DNA of 64,000 bases from Chondrus crispus (Eukaryota > Rhodophyta > Florideophyceae > Gigartinales > Gigartinaceae): NCBI RefSeq assembly GCF_000350225.1, contig NW_005179004.1, forward strand, positions 62,001-126,000, read 5' to 3'. Under the pieces are notes generated by a model. That model did no database searches and was not told the origin of the DNA. It saw nothing but the letters and a program-made list of their open reading frames with translations. Below, in pieces: positions 30,307 to 40,773 of the stretch. The position numbers and the translations under genes were made by a program. Positions within the stretch are counted from its first letter, which is position 1, and the number at the start of each line of letters is the position of its first letter.

Positions 30307-31172
30307 CAAAAAGTTGCTAAAATCTCTGATAGCCTGCCGCTTATCATCTGTGTGTTCATTTATTTTCGGGCTGACAAACGTTAGATATAATTTTATGTAC
30401 ATCGTGAAAGGAGGTGTCTTGAGGGACCAGAGCAATTGCGAGATGACAGTATGATGAGTTTTATAATCCCCATTGTACGAGGACACCATAAAGAGAGAAC
30501 AAGGCTCCATGTCATGGGGGCCTCTTGCCGTGCACTACCCGGTAGCATTGGCAGCTCGGCGCTACGGCCTAATGACCTATCCGATGAGTATACTGTACGA
30601 TGGTACAGAGGTAATATGCACGGTCACAGTCGTTCCTGAGAAACGAAACGCAAAGCGTAACTACGATTGCAGGACACTGTGTGAACTGGAAACCGATGAC
30701 TCGTCGTATACTCGTCGTCGCTCGTTAAGTATGTACTCTGAGGAACAGACTGTCCTGTGCGGTCTGACAGACACCTTGGCATATTTCACGGATAGACAAC
30801 CGTGTACATTTTCAAGAGGTTCGACCTTTACATTTCATGTTAAAAGCAGTCGCACAGCTATGGGCGAGTAGCACACACCAGGCTGGTTTTGGTGCTCGCA
30901 ACAAAAGCTTTCCCGACAAGAAAGATACATCAATTGCACGACAGGGGCGGTCACAGTCCTGGACGTCTGTGAAGCAGGATTATCAAGAATCAGTACCGCA
31001 GACAGTTGCATAAAGGGGGTGCTGGAGTTGTCGGACAATGACAAAAAAATCGGACATGCAAAATAGTTTGAAAAAACATCTCTGACACGGGCCAAGGTGC
31101 ACTGCCGCGAGTAACGGCGCCAGACAGTCGGCCGTATCCCAGAACGACGTGGTTGAAATTAAAGACTAAGTA
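30307..31172. other. no recognised gene
   Basis: Frames at 30473-30871 (plus) and 30835-31095 (minus) contain some Cys but no signal peptide or known domain; neither can be supported as a gene. Confidence 0.35.
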
Positions 31173-32030
31173 CAGTCGACCCTACGCATTAGTGCCGCCC
31201 TCTCTAAGGACTAATAATACGGCACTAATTCGGAGCGGCACAATCAGAAAGCAGAATCACTACCCGGCCAGAACTCTGTTATTAGAGTCTGCTGTTGTTG
31301 CCTTTGACCCTGTCTCTCATGCCTAGCTTCTAGAAAAGCTCGTTTTGCGGACCTCAAGTGCGATAAGGCATTGCTCACATCGCATTCCACACCCAGACTC
31401 TCCAAAGACCCAAACAACCTTGCTAGCACTACAGCACTCGGTACGGCCCGCCTCTCCGTAATTTCACACTCGTCTTCTGCCACACAATCATCCATCATAG
31501 CATCACTGGTAGACTGATTCTGTAGCTCTCCACCATAATGTATTGAATCGCAAGCATCACTAGTAGAGGCTTCTGCCATAAGCTCATTAGTCTCGATCTC
31601 AATCCATTCCTCCACATCTTTCCTGCAGAATTCTGCAGTTTCTGCAAGGCCGTCTTCTGGCACTAGGCTCAATCAAGTGGGCATCAAGAGTGGGGTGATG
31701 CGCAGGGTGCAACGTTTTTATTCCGAGCGTTGTAGCGGTGTTGGTCACAACTTGTTGGAGTGAAGGAAGAGAGCGTTTGATGTTTCGGATGGTTCGCTCT
31801 GAAATTTTGAACTGACGCATAACAGTGGTATTCGCATTCCTGACCTGCAGCAGATGCCCAACCTCGATTTTCTGTGCAATCGTAAGGCGCGTACGCTTCG
31901 CTTTGGCGATCTTTTCAGGAATCATGTTAGGGTTTTTGAGTGAGGTGCCATCACCAATTGAGCTGAGTCCTGGCCTGCACTGACATGCAATCACGAAAAC
32001 TTGGCGTGGGCGAGCGAGCTTGGAGACGAG
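31173..32030 (-). mobile_element. pogo-like transposon relic with TACAG end, catalytic core deleted
   Basis: The 3' end (for its minus-strand gene) begins CAGTCGACCCTACGCATTAG after TA at 31171-31172 and matches fragment M2. The other inverted end is missing; the relic stops near the start of the duplicated zinc-finger segment at about 32040. Confidence 0.7.
31244..31994 (-). pseudogene. pogo/Tigger-type transposase relic, DDE domain missing
   Basis: Read on minus from 31994 the first frame has a helix-turn-helix of CENP-B/pogo type (RLTIAQKIEVGHLLQVRNAN, then FKISERTIRNIKR). A second overlapping frame (31672-31244) has an acidic C-terminal part ending ALSHLRSAKRAFLEARHE and QTLITEFW, like the tails of Tigger transposases. 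The catalytic Asp residues that should lie between are absent, so about 250 residues were deleted. The DNA-binding end may still recognise the family's inverted repeats, which is inference. Confidence 0.65.
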
Positions 32031-32039
32031 AACGGTGAG

Positions 32040-33980
32040 TTGGGGAGCGTAAAAAAAGAGAAGGGAGGGATGCGTGGATTTTGTGGAGGGCCGTCGCTGC
32101 CATGGTATAGGTTGGGGTAACGTAAAGTGTGCAATGTGATACTATGGCAGAAGGAAATCTGTATTCAGTATAGCAACGCGCTACGGAAGTGTTCCGCCAA
32201 CACTGGGGTCACATTTTGGTGATCACAGTTGCTGCTGTGGAAATTGGAAATTGAAATTTGGAATCAATTCATGCCGCAACGCTGAATTGGAGGTTTCTAC
32301 TTTGGACTGAAAAAATGCAAGTACCTCGCACAACAGGTACCATGACTGCCTCTGTGCTTCTACGGAACAATACACTACGTCATTACCTTGCCTATTATTT
32401 CAAGCTTGAAGATGGTGTCATTAGTGTGAGCTTTTACACATAAACATGTTTCTATTTTTGACCTGTGATGTCATCCTATTCAAAAGACTACACTACTTTC
32501 TCGTTTTCGAGAAATCTCCTTCCTTCATCCTCATTTTGTGTCTCATTAGAAGGTGCCTGCTAACATTTTTCTTTGTCCCTGCCGTATACGAGCAGTGATT
32601 GCACTTATAGCTTACGTCCGCTTCATGGACTTCTTGGATATGCGTCCGAAGAAACGTTCTTCGACTAAACGTTATTCCACAAGTCGGGCATGTGAACGTC
32701 TTTTCTTCCTCGTGATATTCTCGAATATGTTCATTCAGACCCGACTTATGAGTGAAACTTGACGTACACTGTGTGCAGGTGTGTGGCTTACTTCTCCTCT
32801 TATCAATCACTCTTCTTTTCTCTGTATGATACGATCCCGATGCCTGCCCCGAACGATTTTTAGTCGACCTGTGACTTTCGATTCTAGATCTTGGGATAGC
32901 TTCAACGTTGTTCACCTGTGAAGACCTTGAACAGAAAGGAGTCGTCATCTGGTGAAATTCTAAATCACCTTGAGACCTAAATCGAGTCCTGCATTGAGGA
33001 CATTTGACGTCTCCCCGGCGAGAACCAAATGACCTATCGGAATCTCTTCCAGATATATGTGATGATGACCTACCGAAGTCTCCTCTAGATCGTGGGTCCG
33101 AGCTGGATAACTGCCGTGAACGATGTTCGGTCGACATGTGACTTTCGATTCTAGATCTTGGGATAGCGTCAACGTTGTTCACCTGTGAAGATCTTGAACA
33201 GAAAGGAGTCGTGATTTGGTGAAATTCTAAATCACTTCGTGACGTAAATCGAGTCCTGCATTGAGGACAGTTGACTTCCCCGCGTCGAGAATCTGATGAT
33301 CTATCGGAATCTCTTTCAGATATATGTGATGATGACCTACCGAAGTCTCCTCCAGATCGTGGGTCCGAGCTGGATAACTGCCGTGAACGATGTTCAGTCG
33401 ACCTGTAATTTTCGATTCTAGAACTAGGGATAGCGTCAACGTTGTTCACCTGTGAAGATCTTGAACAGAAGGGAGTCGTGATTTGGTGAAATTCTAAATC
33501 ATTTCGTGACGTAAATCGAGTCCTGCATTGAGGACAGTTGACTTCCCCGCGTCGAGAATCAGATAATCTATCGGAATCTCTTCCAGAGGTATGTGAGTGT
33601 GAGCCCTGGCTACGGGACGTAGTATACCCTTCCATAGTGATTTAAGTTGGTTTTGAGTTTGTATGCTTCTTTGAAAGTCTATTGAAAGTCTGGTGGAGGA
33701 ATGAGAGTGCTGTGACAGACCGTACTCATGACGAAGCTCCTGATTTATGTACAGTTGAAGAAGAGGGCGAGTTGATTGTAAAAGACGATGCAAATGTTCC
33801 CAAGTGACACTCGTTTCCATTCCAGACCAAAACCATGTCAACTGAGGGGGCGCAGAAGTTTTCAAAAAAATGAGAACTATTTTCCGAAAAGGACAGCATA
33901 TTGTCATCTTTTCTTTTTCGGCACGGACTGATACGCCCGAAGAGCTTTGAAGTGTTTTAAGCGGTCGTCTTGGGCTTATC
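32040..33980. repeat. segmental duplication (zinc-finger segment), copy 2
   Basis: Partner of 21130-22680. It is longer mainly because it has three instead of one 267-bp coding repeat. Confidence 0.8.
32493..33635 (-). CDS. zinc-finger protein with three 89-residue repeats and three C2H2 fingers
   Basis: An intact 380-residue frame. The N-terminal part is three tandem 89-residue (267-bp) units, each with CPQCRTRFxSxxDLEFHQ and TTPFCSRSSQV (a C-x2-C-x12-H-x6-C finger-like pattern) and a Ser/Arg-rich spacer. The C-terminal part has three fingers: CTQC...H...H (about 287-308), CPTC...H...H (about 316-337) and CNHC...H...H (about 345-366). Such proteins usually bind DNA or RNA in the nucleus; the target is unknown. 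The Ser/Arg-rich spacers could be phosphorylated. The paralogue at 21554-22191 has one repeat and a frameshift. The tandem repeats have high DNA identity, so copy number may vary between strains. Confidence 0.8.
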   Translation of the reverse strand: MEGYTTSRSQGSHSHTSGRDSDRLSDSRRGEVNCPQCRTRFTSRNDLEFHQITTPFCSRSSQVNNVDAIPSSRIENYRSTEHRSRQLSSSDPRSGGDFGRSSSHISERDSDRSSDSRRGEVNCPQCRTRFTSRSDLEFHQITTPFCSRSSQVNNVDAIPRSRIESHMSTEHRSRQLSSSDPRSRGDFGRSSSHISGRDSDRSFGSRRGDVKCPQCRTRFRSQGDLEFHQMTTPFCSRSSQVNNVEAIPRSRIESHRSTKNRSGQASGSYHTEKRRVIDKRRSKPHTCTQCTSSFTHKSGLNEHIREYHEEEKTFTCPTCGITFSRRTFLRTHIQEVHEADVSYKCNHCSYTAGTKKNVSRHLLMRHKMRMKEGDFSKTRK

Positions 33981-34775
33981 GTGCATTCAAATCCCATGTT
34001 GTGTTGTGGGATGAGGTAGGCATTTAAGAAATTGAAAGTAAGAATTAGAGACATTGGATTATCTAGGCTGCAGTTTTTACTCCTTAAATGTAAACACGAA
34101 TCAAGACGGCCTCGTTTTCAAAAAGTCTCTGTGCCGTTGAGATAGTAGAAAATACTAGGAAGTATGTAGAGGAGAACTTGATAACAAATACAGTAAGTAG
34201 TACGTACTACCCAAGATGAGCCGATAGCACACATGCGTTTCGAAGTGCTAGAAAGCGCAACTAAAATTTGGAAAGGCAGGGTCCGTATGCTGACCCTCGA
34301 AAACTATGGCTTAAAAAACGCGAGAATCGTAGTGTCTTTATTGCGAGGCTCTGTCTAGAAACACTACCTGCAAGGCAAAAGCTCGTGAAGGCGCCTAGGT
34401 AGCATTCCGTTTTTTGTCTCGACCTGGCTAATTGGTGCGGGGGCAAGGAGAGAAATGGCACTCGTTCAAGGTAATCCATCTTGTCATACATCCAAGGATC
34501 GCCGAATATGGGCGAGTTTTGATCCAAAATGCAGTAGAGAAAGTATTCATTTTTCCGTGGGATGGGAAGTTTTGCTTATTTCTGTTGGGGGGCTGCCTCG
34601 GCTGCCTCAGCTTTGGAACTCCTAACGAGGATATGAAATTCCTTACATCTTGGTGAGAATCGAACTTCGTGTCATTCTCTACCTAATTCAGAGCTTTTTC
34701 CTTGTTGGTATGTCAACCGGTGCGCTACGCCATCTCGAAATGGATGGCCCGCGTGCAGTAGGACAAGAAAAACTA
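33981..34775. other. no recognised protein gene; tRNA-like box pair near 34640-34740
   Basis: This is the flank of the pogo element. Apart from the tRNA-like stretch listed separately, nothing is supported. Confidence 0.35.
34640..34740 (-). other. tRNA-like sequence with A-box and B-box, probably a relic
   Basis: On minus, TGGCGTAGCGCACCGG resembles a pol III A-box and GTTCGATTC a B-box, about 65 nt apart. The acceptor and T stems do not pair convincingly, so this is not called a functional tRNA; an intron-containing tRNA or a SINE head remain possible. Confidence 0.3.
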
Positions 34776-36981
34776 CTACACCCAGTTACTGCAAATAGTA
34801 ACACGCACAGTAAAGGGGTGAGGTTCATTTGGACAGAGATCACACATATTAGTGTATGTTTCCCTAATAACCGTAGTTTCACTATATAACTCACAACTGT
34901 ATTTAGTGACACCTACATTAATTCCGTTCGACATAATTAGTCACACTGTCAGGGGCCCCCAAAGTAACGGTAAAATTGTGTTTCACTTTATCATAGATTT
35001 ACTACTGTCAGCAGACGCCTTCAAAAAACAGGTTCACCATCGAAGTGATTTCTATGTTTCACAATTATGGCTTGCAAATTGGGAAACAGCTGCTTTTCCT
35101 CCCACAGCCCGTTTGTGTTACAGGCCATCCCAGTGCGGATCATCGCTTTCCTAGCATATGTTAAGCCCTCTTCGTCCCTCTGTGCGTTAACTTCACGTAC
35201 TGCAGCAACAGCCAGACGCAGGAAAAAGCTTTTGCCCGGATTTTTAAGCTTCCCCGATCCATCAGTCCAATCGTCGCACATGATGAGTTCCATTTTATGC
35301 TGCTCCCAACGGGTGGTCCAGGCCCTCTTAATGTTTTGGATCACAAAGGAATCACATGGCTGAACGAGATGGGTGGCGTTCTTGGGAAAATACCTGATTT
35401 CAGTCCTAATAGTATCAGCAGCAGCAGCCAATGCTGTCATATAATTATGACCACTGCAATTATCGACGTACAAAATCCGTTTCCGCTCGTGTGGTAAAGG
35501 ATTGATAATGCAACGTTCTGAAAGCCATTCAGGCATAACCACAGTGTCCATCCAGCCCTTTGGTCCAGTTAGATAAGCAACACCCGGTACATCATCCGGC
35601 ACGCCTCTGATAGGATAGCTTCGTAAATCATTTCTAAAACCATAAACGGAGCCTCGATAATCGCATCTCGTCCCCCAGAAATCCTGACCACCATTGTCAT
35701 CCCCTCTCCGCCCGAGACCACATCGGCATACTTTACCTCACTCTCTGCTGAGAAACCGAGCGTCCTGCCATTATCAAGGTTGATGACAAAGTGGGTTTTG
35801 TCCGCGTTTTCCACATCAACCTCATCGAGTTCTCTGTTCCGAAACTGGCTAGCCAAAACTCTCAAATGGAAGGCCACTTCCTTTTCAATAAACAACTCCT
35901 TCGCAGGCGAAGTTTGAAGTTTCCCTGTGAGCGCACGGCTCACAATCTGAAAACGCTCGCAAAAGGACTGTATCCAACGGGCTGAGATCATAGTCGGGAT
36001 TGTGTTTCCCGATTTCGGATCGACGAAGCTCGGGCAGTATGCGTCATTTTTGGTTGTGGAAATGAGGTGCAAGTCCAAAGATTTCATTTTCTTCATGCTA
36101 AACTTCACCCCTAGTTGTCGCAGTCGATCAAACTCGAGAACGACATCTTGATGAATTGCCTGAACCCATGCCACGCGTTTGCGACCGCGACCTGCCCTGG
36201 CTTTTGAGTAAACTCGTTTGAATCCACACTTTGTAACGCGGGTAATTGGCGAACTGCAACCACGGCTTATTATTTCCCCACTTTCGTTGAGATACTCAGC
36301 TTCGTTTTTCAACAACCTCGAGGCCTTCAGGATGTTGGCATTTGTGGTACCACAAAACCATGGGGGAAAGTTGCGCACTGCTTTTGCCGGGAGATGTTTG
36401 TCCCCCTCCACCGAGGAAGTGAATATCATCCATTTGACAATTTTTGTGCGATCAGCTCGCGTGAGTACATGCTGCAGTGGCCGCTTTCTCGCAAGAACGG
36501 ATTCGGTATGCGAGATATAGGGAGTTTAAACCAATGGATGAGGTTGAGGGGCCGCAGTTGTGGATTTTGGGATGCTACGACTTCGTTGCGCCTGCCGTTG
36601 AAACGCGGCGATAATTAGTGAAGCAGAAAAGGGCATGACAGGGAAAGCAGCCTTGAAGTGGTCACAATGCTGGGAAGTCACGATGGGAAAGGATCTGTTG
36701 TATGCCGACTTATTGTAATGGCAGGGATTTCGTCGTCGCCTAACACGTTACAGTACGTGCTTCCATCACCGAACCACAGAAGCGATCCTGCGATTGACCT
36801 GCCTCAACAATTAAATCAGTAAAGTTTGGGGTTACACTTATATTGTTGAAACCGTATTTGGTGTGTGTGTCACTATTTCTATTTTGGTTTCGCAGCAATG
36901 CACACATATTAGACACACTTTCAGTATTTGACGTAGTTTCACTAATTGTTCACTTACACTATTTGCAGTAACTGGGTGTAG
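34776..36981 (-). mobile_element. pogo/Tigger-type DNA transposon with perfect 25-bp inverted repeats
   Basis: 34775-34799 and 36958-36982 are exact inverted copies (25 bp, beginning ACTACACCCAG). The left flank is TA (34774-34775) and the right flank TT, so the expected TA duplication has one mismatch. Subterminal ATTAGT/GTCACAC words recur at both ends. The interior holds a transposase gene on minus. Total about 2.2 kb. Confidence 0.85.
35021..36429 (-). pseudogene. pogo-type DDE transposase, one frameshift
   Basis: From Met at 36429: a basic N-terminal region, then a CENP-B-like HTH region (ISARWIQSFCERFQIVSRA), then the catalytic domain with first Asp210 in VENADKTHF, INLDNGRTLGF, and after a frame change near 35635 PDDVPGVAYLTGPKGWMD, second Asp in VDNCSGHN and third Asp in LVQPCDSF. 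The spacing is that of the DDE_1 (pogo/Tigger) superfamily, which cuts and pastes DNA at TA. The frame change falls at a run of four T (coding strand); one missing T would account for it. All three catalytic Asp codons are present, so the element may have been active recently. Confidence 0.85.
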
Positions 36982-37583
36982 TTGGCCCCTCCCGGGCCTT
37001 CACATATAGCGATGTACTGGTTGTGTTGCGCACTCTTTAGAGAGCTGCATGGCGAAAAATGTGCTCTATAAACTAGCGCATTGGTTGCCTCGCTCTAATG
37101 CTCTATGGGATAATCTTGCGGGACTGGTTTGCGGTGACTTCTTCCGCAGCGTCTGCTTGGCTATCAGCCGCCTGGGAAGCGATCTGAGGTTTTCTGTCGA
37201 TGACAGTTTTGTCATAAGAATTTATTCTTCACCGTATCCAGAGGACACATTTTAACTAAAGATAGAGATGGTATCTACTGTACGTTTCACAGTGGAGTTC
37301 AATGCCTTGAGAAACTTGCACGGAACAGCCAATGCACCAAGATCTAATACTGTGGAGTATTATATTGCGCCGAGCCACATTACAAACGCAACAAAGATAA
37401 GTCAGCAGATTGACAGCAAGAAGACAGTCAGTCTACAGACAACATTTCGATCGCTGTTGTTGCTGTACTTGAGCACATTTGACACAAATACTGTGACATG
37501 CACAGAGGGTATCATCAACACGATCGAGTGCAATCACGAGCCGCATATCATGCTGTCATATTCAATAGTTCTGCCATAGCGAG
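36982..37583. other. no recognised gene
   Basis: Short plus-strand frames (37049-37255, 37268-37579) have no domain. This is intergenic DNA downstream (3') of the minus-strand gene that follows. Confidence 0.4.
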
Positions 37584-38246
37584 TCATTCAAACGGGTTTT
37601 TAGTCGTGCCCCGCACAGTAGTAGACGGCGGCGGAGTAGGTGGCAGAGTAGGCGGCTGAGTAGGCGGCTGAGTAGGCGGCTGAGTAGGCGGCCGAGTGGT
37701 GGTCGTGGCCGTAGTGGTGGTCGTGGCCGTAGTGGTGGTCGTGGCCGTAGTGGTGGTCGTCGCAGTGGTCGTCGTTGTGGACGGCAAAGTGGTCGTCATC
37801 GTGGTGCCGGTTGTTGTGGGCGGCTGGGTTGACTCGGAATCGCAGCACTGCAGGCCGTTAGAACCACCCTGAGTGCACGAGCTTACCGCGCAATGCTGGA
37901 ACCTCCCCCTGCTGCAACTCTTCTCAGCGCGCGCACCGCCTCTTGCCGTGATACAACTACAAGGACATGGGCGTGTTGGGGAGGTGGTCGGGGGCCGGGT
38001 GGGAGGGGGCCGTGTAGAGGGAGTGCCGCAGCACCATTTGCCCCGGCGACCGCAAGAGCTGACGCGGCAAAACCTCGTTCGCCGGCATTGGAAGCGGGCG
38101 CGGAAGGCTTGACGTCCGGGAAAGCATTTGCATGGGCACCTTCGTCTGAGAAACTGCCTCTGGCTGGGGAGAGAAGCGGGGATCTGAGTCGCTAGCGCGA
38201 CACCAAGCAGAGACAACAGGGCTAGAATGAAGACTTTCCTAGACAT
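37584..38246 (-). CDS. secreted Cys-rich protein with Thr/Pro mucin-like tail
   Basis: A 220-residue protein. MSRKVFILALLSLLGVALA is a signal peptide. Two Cys-rich modules follow, each with eight Cys in the order CxCxC, C, C-x4-C, CC: CPCKC...CRVSSC...WCC (about 37-74) and CPCSC...CAVSSC...QCC (about 95-138), separated by PPTRPPTTSPT. The tail is TTTTTATTTTT repeats and then PPTQPPTQPPT, typical of heavily O-glycosylated extracellular proteins. It probably functions in the wall or extracellular matrix; disulfide-bonded modules might bind carbohydrate, which is inference. A TATA-like CTTATAAT lies about 80 bp upstream on minus (38321-38328). No known family is recognised. No intron. Confidence 0.8.
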   Translation of the reverse strand: MSRKVFILALLSLLGVALATQIPASLPSQRQFLRRRCPCKCFPGRQAFRARFQCRRTRFCRVSSCGRRGKWCCGTPSTRPPPTRPPTTSPTRPCPCSCITARGGARAEKSCSRGRFQHCAVSSCTQGGSNGLQCCDSESTQPPTTTGTTMTTTLPSTTTTTATTTTTATTTTTATTTTTATTTTRPPTQPPTQPPTQPPTLPPTPPPSTTVRGTTKNPFE

Positions 38247-38734
38247 TTTTCAGGTGTGGGTAAAAGGGAAAGGCTTGTTGCAAGTTGCACGGTTGGGAGA
38301 TGGACCCCAAGACATCTGCGATTATAAGCACAACAAGATGTCAAGGCGAGTAAACCTATTGGCGTGAATGCGTAGAGAGGTAGGAGCAACTGTCGCTACG
38401 TTGATCACGTATCCGAATTCATTCGGCGTGCAACGCGCGATATGAAGCTTTATGCACATCATCAGTGTGGGCTGCTCTTTCTGATGTACCCTTGGGTACT
38501 GTATTTTATAGATCTACACAGTGTGCTGTTTATAGCTCGTTAGAACAAATTCTGCATCGCAGGAGGGAATGATTGAGTTAGAATTTATTGGACGCACGAC
38601 TCACGAGAGTGAGTCTAGCTTGATATGGGACGCAGATATGATTCACATGGTGGGCAGTGACGAATTTGTGCGGACGAGTTTGCACGGGGGAGGCGACAGA
38701 ACTTGAGGCTTCCCTGTCTGCACGCACAAGTCCA
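38247..38734. other. promoter side of the Cys-rich gene; no other gene
   Basis: It contains the TATA-like site and the second copy of TACCCTTGGGTACTGTA (38487-38503), about 240 bp upstream of the ATG at 38246. Confidence 0.45.
38487..38503 (+). promoter_or_regulatory. 17-bp word TACCCTTGGGTACTGTA, copy 2
   Basis: Exact match to 16310-16326. It is at a similar distance upstream of a secreted-protein gene, though in the opposite orientation relative to that gene. Confidence 0.4.
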
Positions 38735-39700
38735 AATGATTGGGTAGAGTAAACAGAGCATGCACCGGGGGGAGAAGTCGTGCGCAATACGGTAACACCA
38801 CCCTTGGGTATCGCTTGACACGCATCCTTCGTTGAGGTTTGCGGTGTCGAGGAGCGCGCGCCCCTGTCGGATGCGGCTCGTTTTCTTGCGCCTGGTGCCA
38901 GGCTGCCAGCAGCAGGAGCCGGGGCAGTCACCACAAAGCCTCGCGTGATCGCATTGAAGTCAGTTTCTGTCTTCTCCTCCCCCGAGGATCCTCTTCCCTG
39001 CCTCGTCAGAGACGGCCCCCTCGTAGCGAACCCCAACGGTCCACGTACAAATCGTGCGCGATATTTTACAATCGCCAAAAAATTACTCAGAAATAAATCC
39101 AAAAGCGTTCAGTATGCACCCGGGATCAGTTTTAGCGGTGCGCAGCGTCAGAAAAATTAACAGACTTATTACTTTTGTTGAGTCTTGGTTGCATTTCACT
39201 GCGATGCCAAGTTGCATGAGGGCTGTCGAGCGTTTGTACGGTATGAACTTCATACTATGAAGGGATGACGCCATCCACGCGTTATTTCCTGCCCTTCTTC
39301 TTCGGGCTTGGTTGCGCAGAGTTCCAAAATACCACGGGCTCCCGGTTTTCACCAGCACGGGCCTTGTGGCAAGGTAAACTTTCACTCAGCTGCTATTGTT
39401 CTTGTGGATGGGGCATTTGCTTCAACGAACGCTTTCATAGTACGATCATTTTTGTGCCGAGACATGCAAAATTTTTTTTGCATGTTGATGAACATTGACT
39501 GGAATTGAAATTGTAACTGATACTCAGTTACAATTCCGGTCAAACAGTACCTTTTCAACAGCCCCTTGGAATTTGATTGTTAGCTTGAGCGAGAGCTTTG
39601 GCGTTGCTAGTCGCGTCTTCATACGTATTTCTCCGGTCCCTTTGTGATAGGATCTGAAACCACGACAGATTCTGCCCCCGTCAGCATTCGCTAAGACTAC
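38735..39700. repeat. segmental duplication copy 1 (partner 52455-53910)
   Basis: Long stretches match 52455-52920 (for example CATCCTTCGTTGAGGTTTG, GCGGCTCGTTTTCTTGCGCC, TTTTAGCGGTGCGCAGC) and 53411-53910 (TTGGAATTTGATTGT, CACGACAGATTCTGC). Apparent minus-strand frames here are not conserved in copy 2, so the segment is non-coding. A hairpin with 11-bp arms lies at 39510-39534. Confidence 0.75.
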
Positions 39701-40773
39701 ATTGCGTGGTAAATGGGCGCCTCCGGAAATTATTTTTTGTGTCAGAGTCATATTTTTCTATTTTGTGCACAAAAAATGGGGTTTGCCACGGAAATGCTTG
39801 CGCACATAATGTGCGTCCCCCTACTACAATTTTAGTGCATACCCGTTTGTCGGGTACATCCTTATGTACTTTTTTTTTCGAAGCAAGATGCAGAGGGCAG
39901 GCCTCACGGAGCAAATCTGTTGTGACACCAATCTGCTTCCGGAGACTACAGACCCTTTCCAGTTTGTAAGTATGTCTATGATCGGTCTGTAGAAAATGAC
40001 GGTCTGCCTGATCCGGCCACTGTAGCGCGAGCTAGAAAGGCTGAGTTTGGGGAGACGGACAGTATCGAGGGGAGACGGAGTGTGAGCGAAAGTCGGAGGG
40101 CACTGTCACCAAGCGGGAGGTTTTCTGAAGTCCTCTGCCTCCTTTTCCCGATGGTGCTGCCTTTATCCAATCCGGACTTAAATACATATCTCAAGGCTAT
40201 GCGTCTTCAGCTTCGACTCATGCACTTGTCACCAACTTTGGGTTTTCGCAGACTGGCTTCGTAAAAGCCCACAAGCCACGACCGGCAGAACTACGCCTTG
40301 CCCGGCTCCGCGGTGGGCCCTCAAACCGCACCCTTACCGCCGCGGTTTGCTCCGCGCTTTTCCCGCACCGCAGTTGCGGATCGTGGACTAACTCTTGACA
40401 GGCTGTGCGCGAAAACGCTATACAAGCCGTTGATACTGTCTCGTATGATCATCGCCTAAGTTTCGCTTCGGCGAGCGTCGGAGCAACATCGCTAAATGTC
40501 ACAGCATTCAGAGGCAGAGTCTATGTGCCTCTGTTCTCCTGTGAATTAAAAGCAATTTTTCTTCAACATCTGCGTTATTAGCTAAGGCACTCTACCCAGT
40601 GCACACATCAGCAAGAAAATCTATTTTTGTAAAAGGGTGGAAAGGACGGATATCATTTGATCTGCATCCATATTGTCAACAGACTAGTTTATTGCGATTT
40701 CTGCAGCTGCCTTAAAGATTGCAGCTCGCACGCACGCCTTTCTAATTCTAGGGTGCGAAGCATGTCCGATTGT
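39701..40773. other. no recognised gene
   Basis: Unassigned intergenic DNA; short frames on both strands have no domains. It includes a GC-rich patch at 40300-40380. Confidence 0.4.

Noticed and set aside
34640..34740. Functional tRNA gene
   Set aside because: Acceptor and T stems do not pair; kept only as a low-confidence tRNA-like feature.
38578..39102. 174-residue minus-strand frame
   Set aside because: Not conserved in the duplicated copy at 52455-52920, where frames differ; treated as non-coding.
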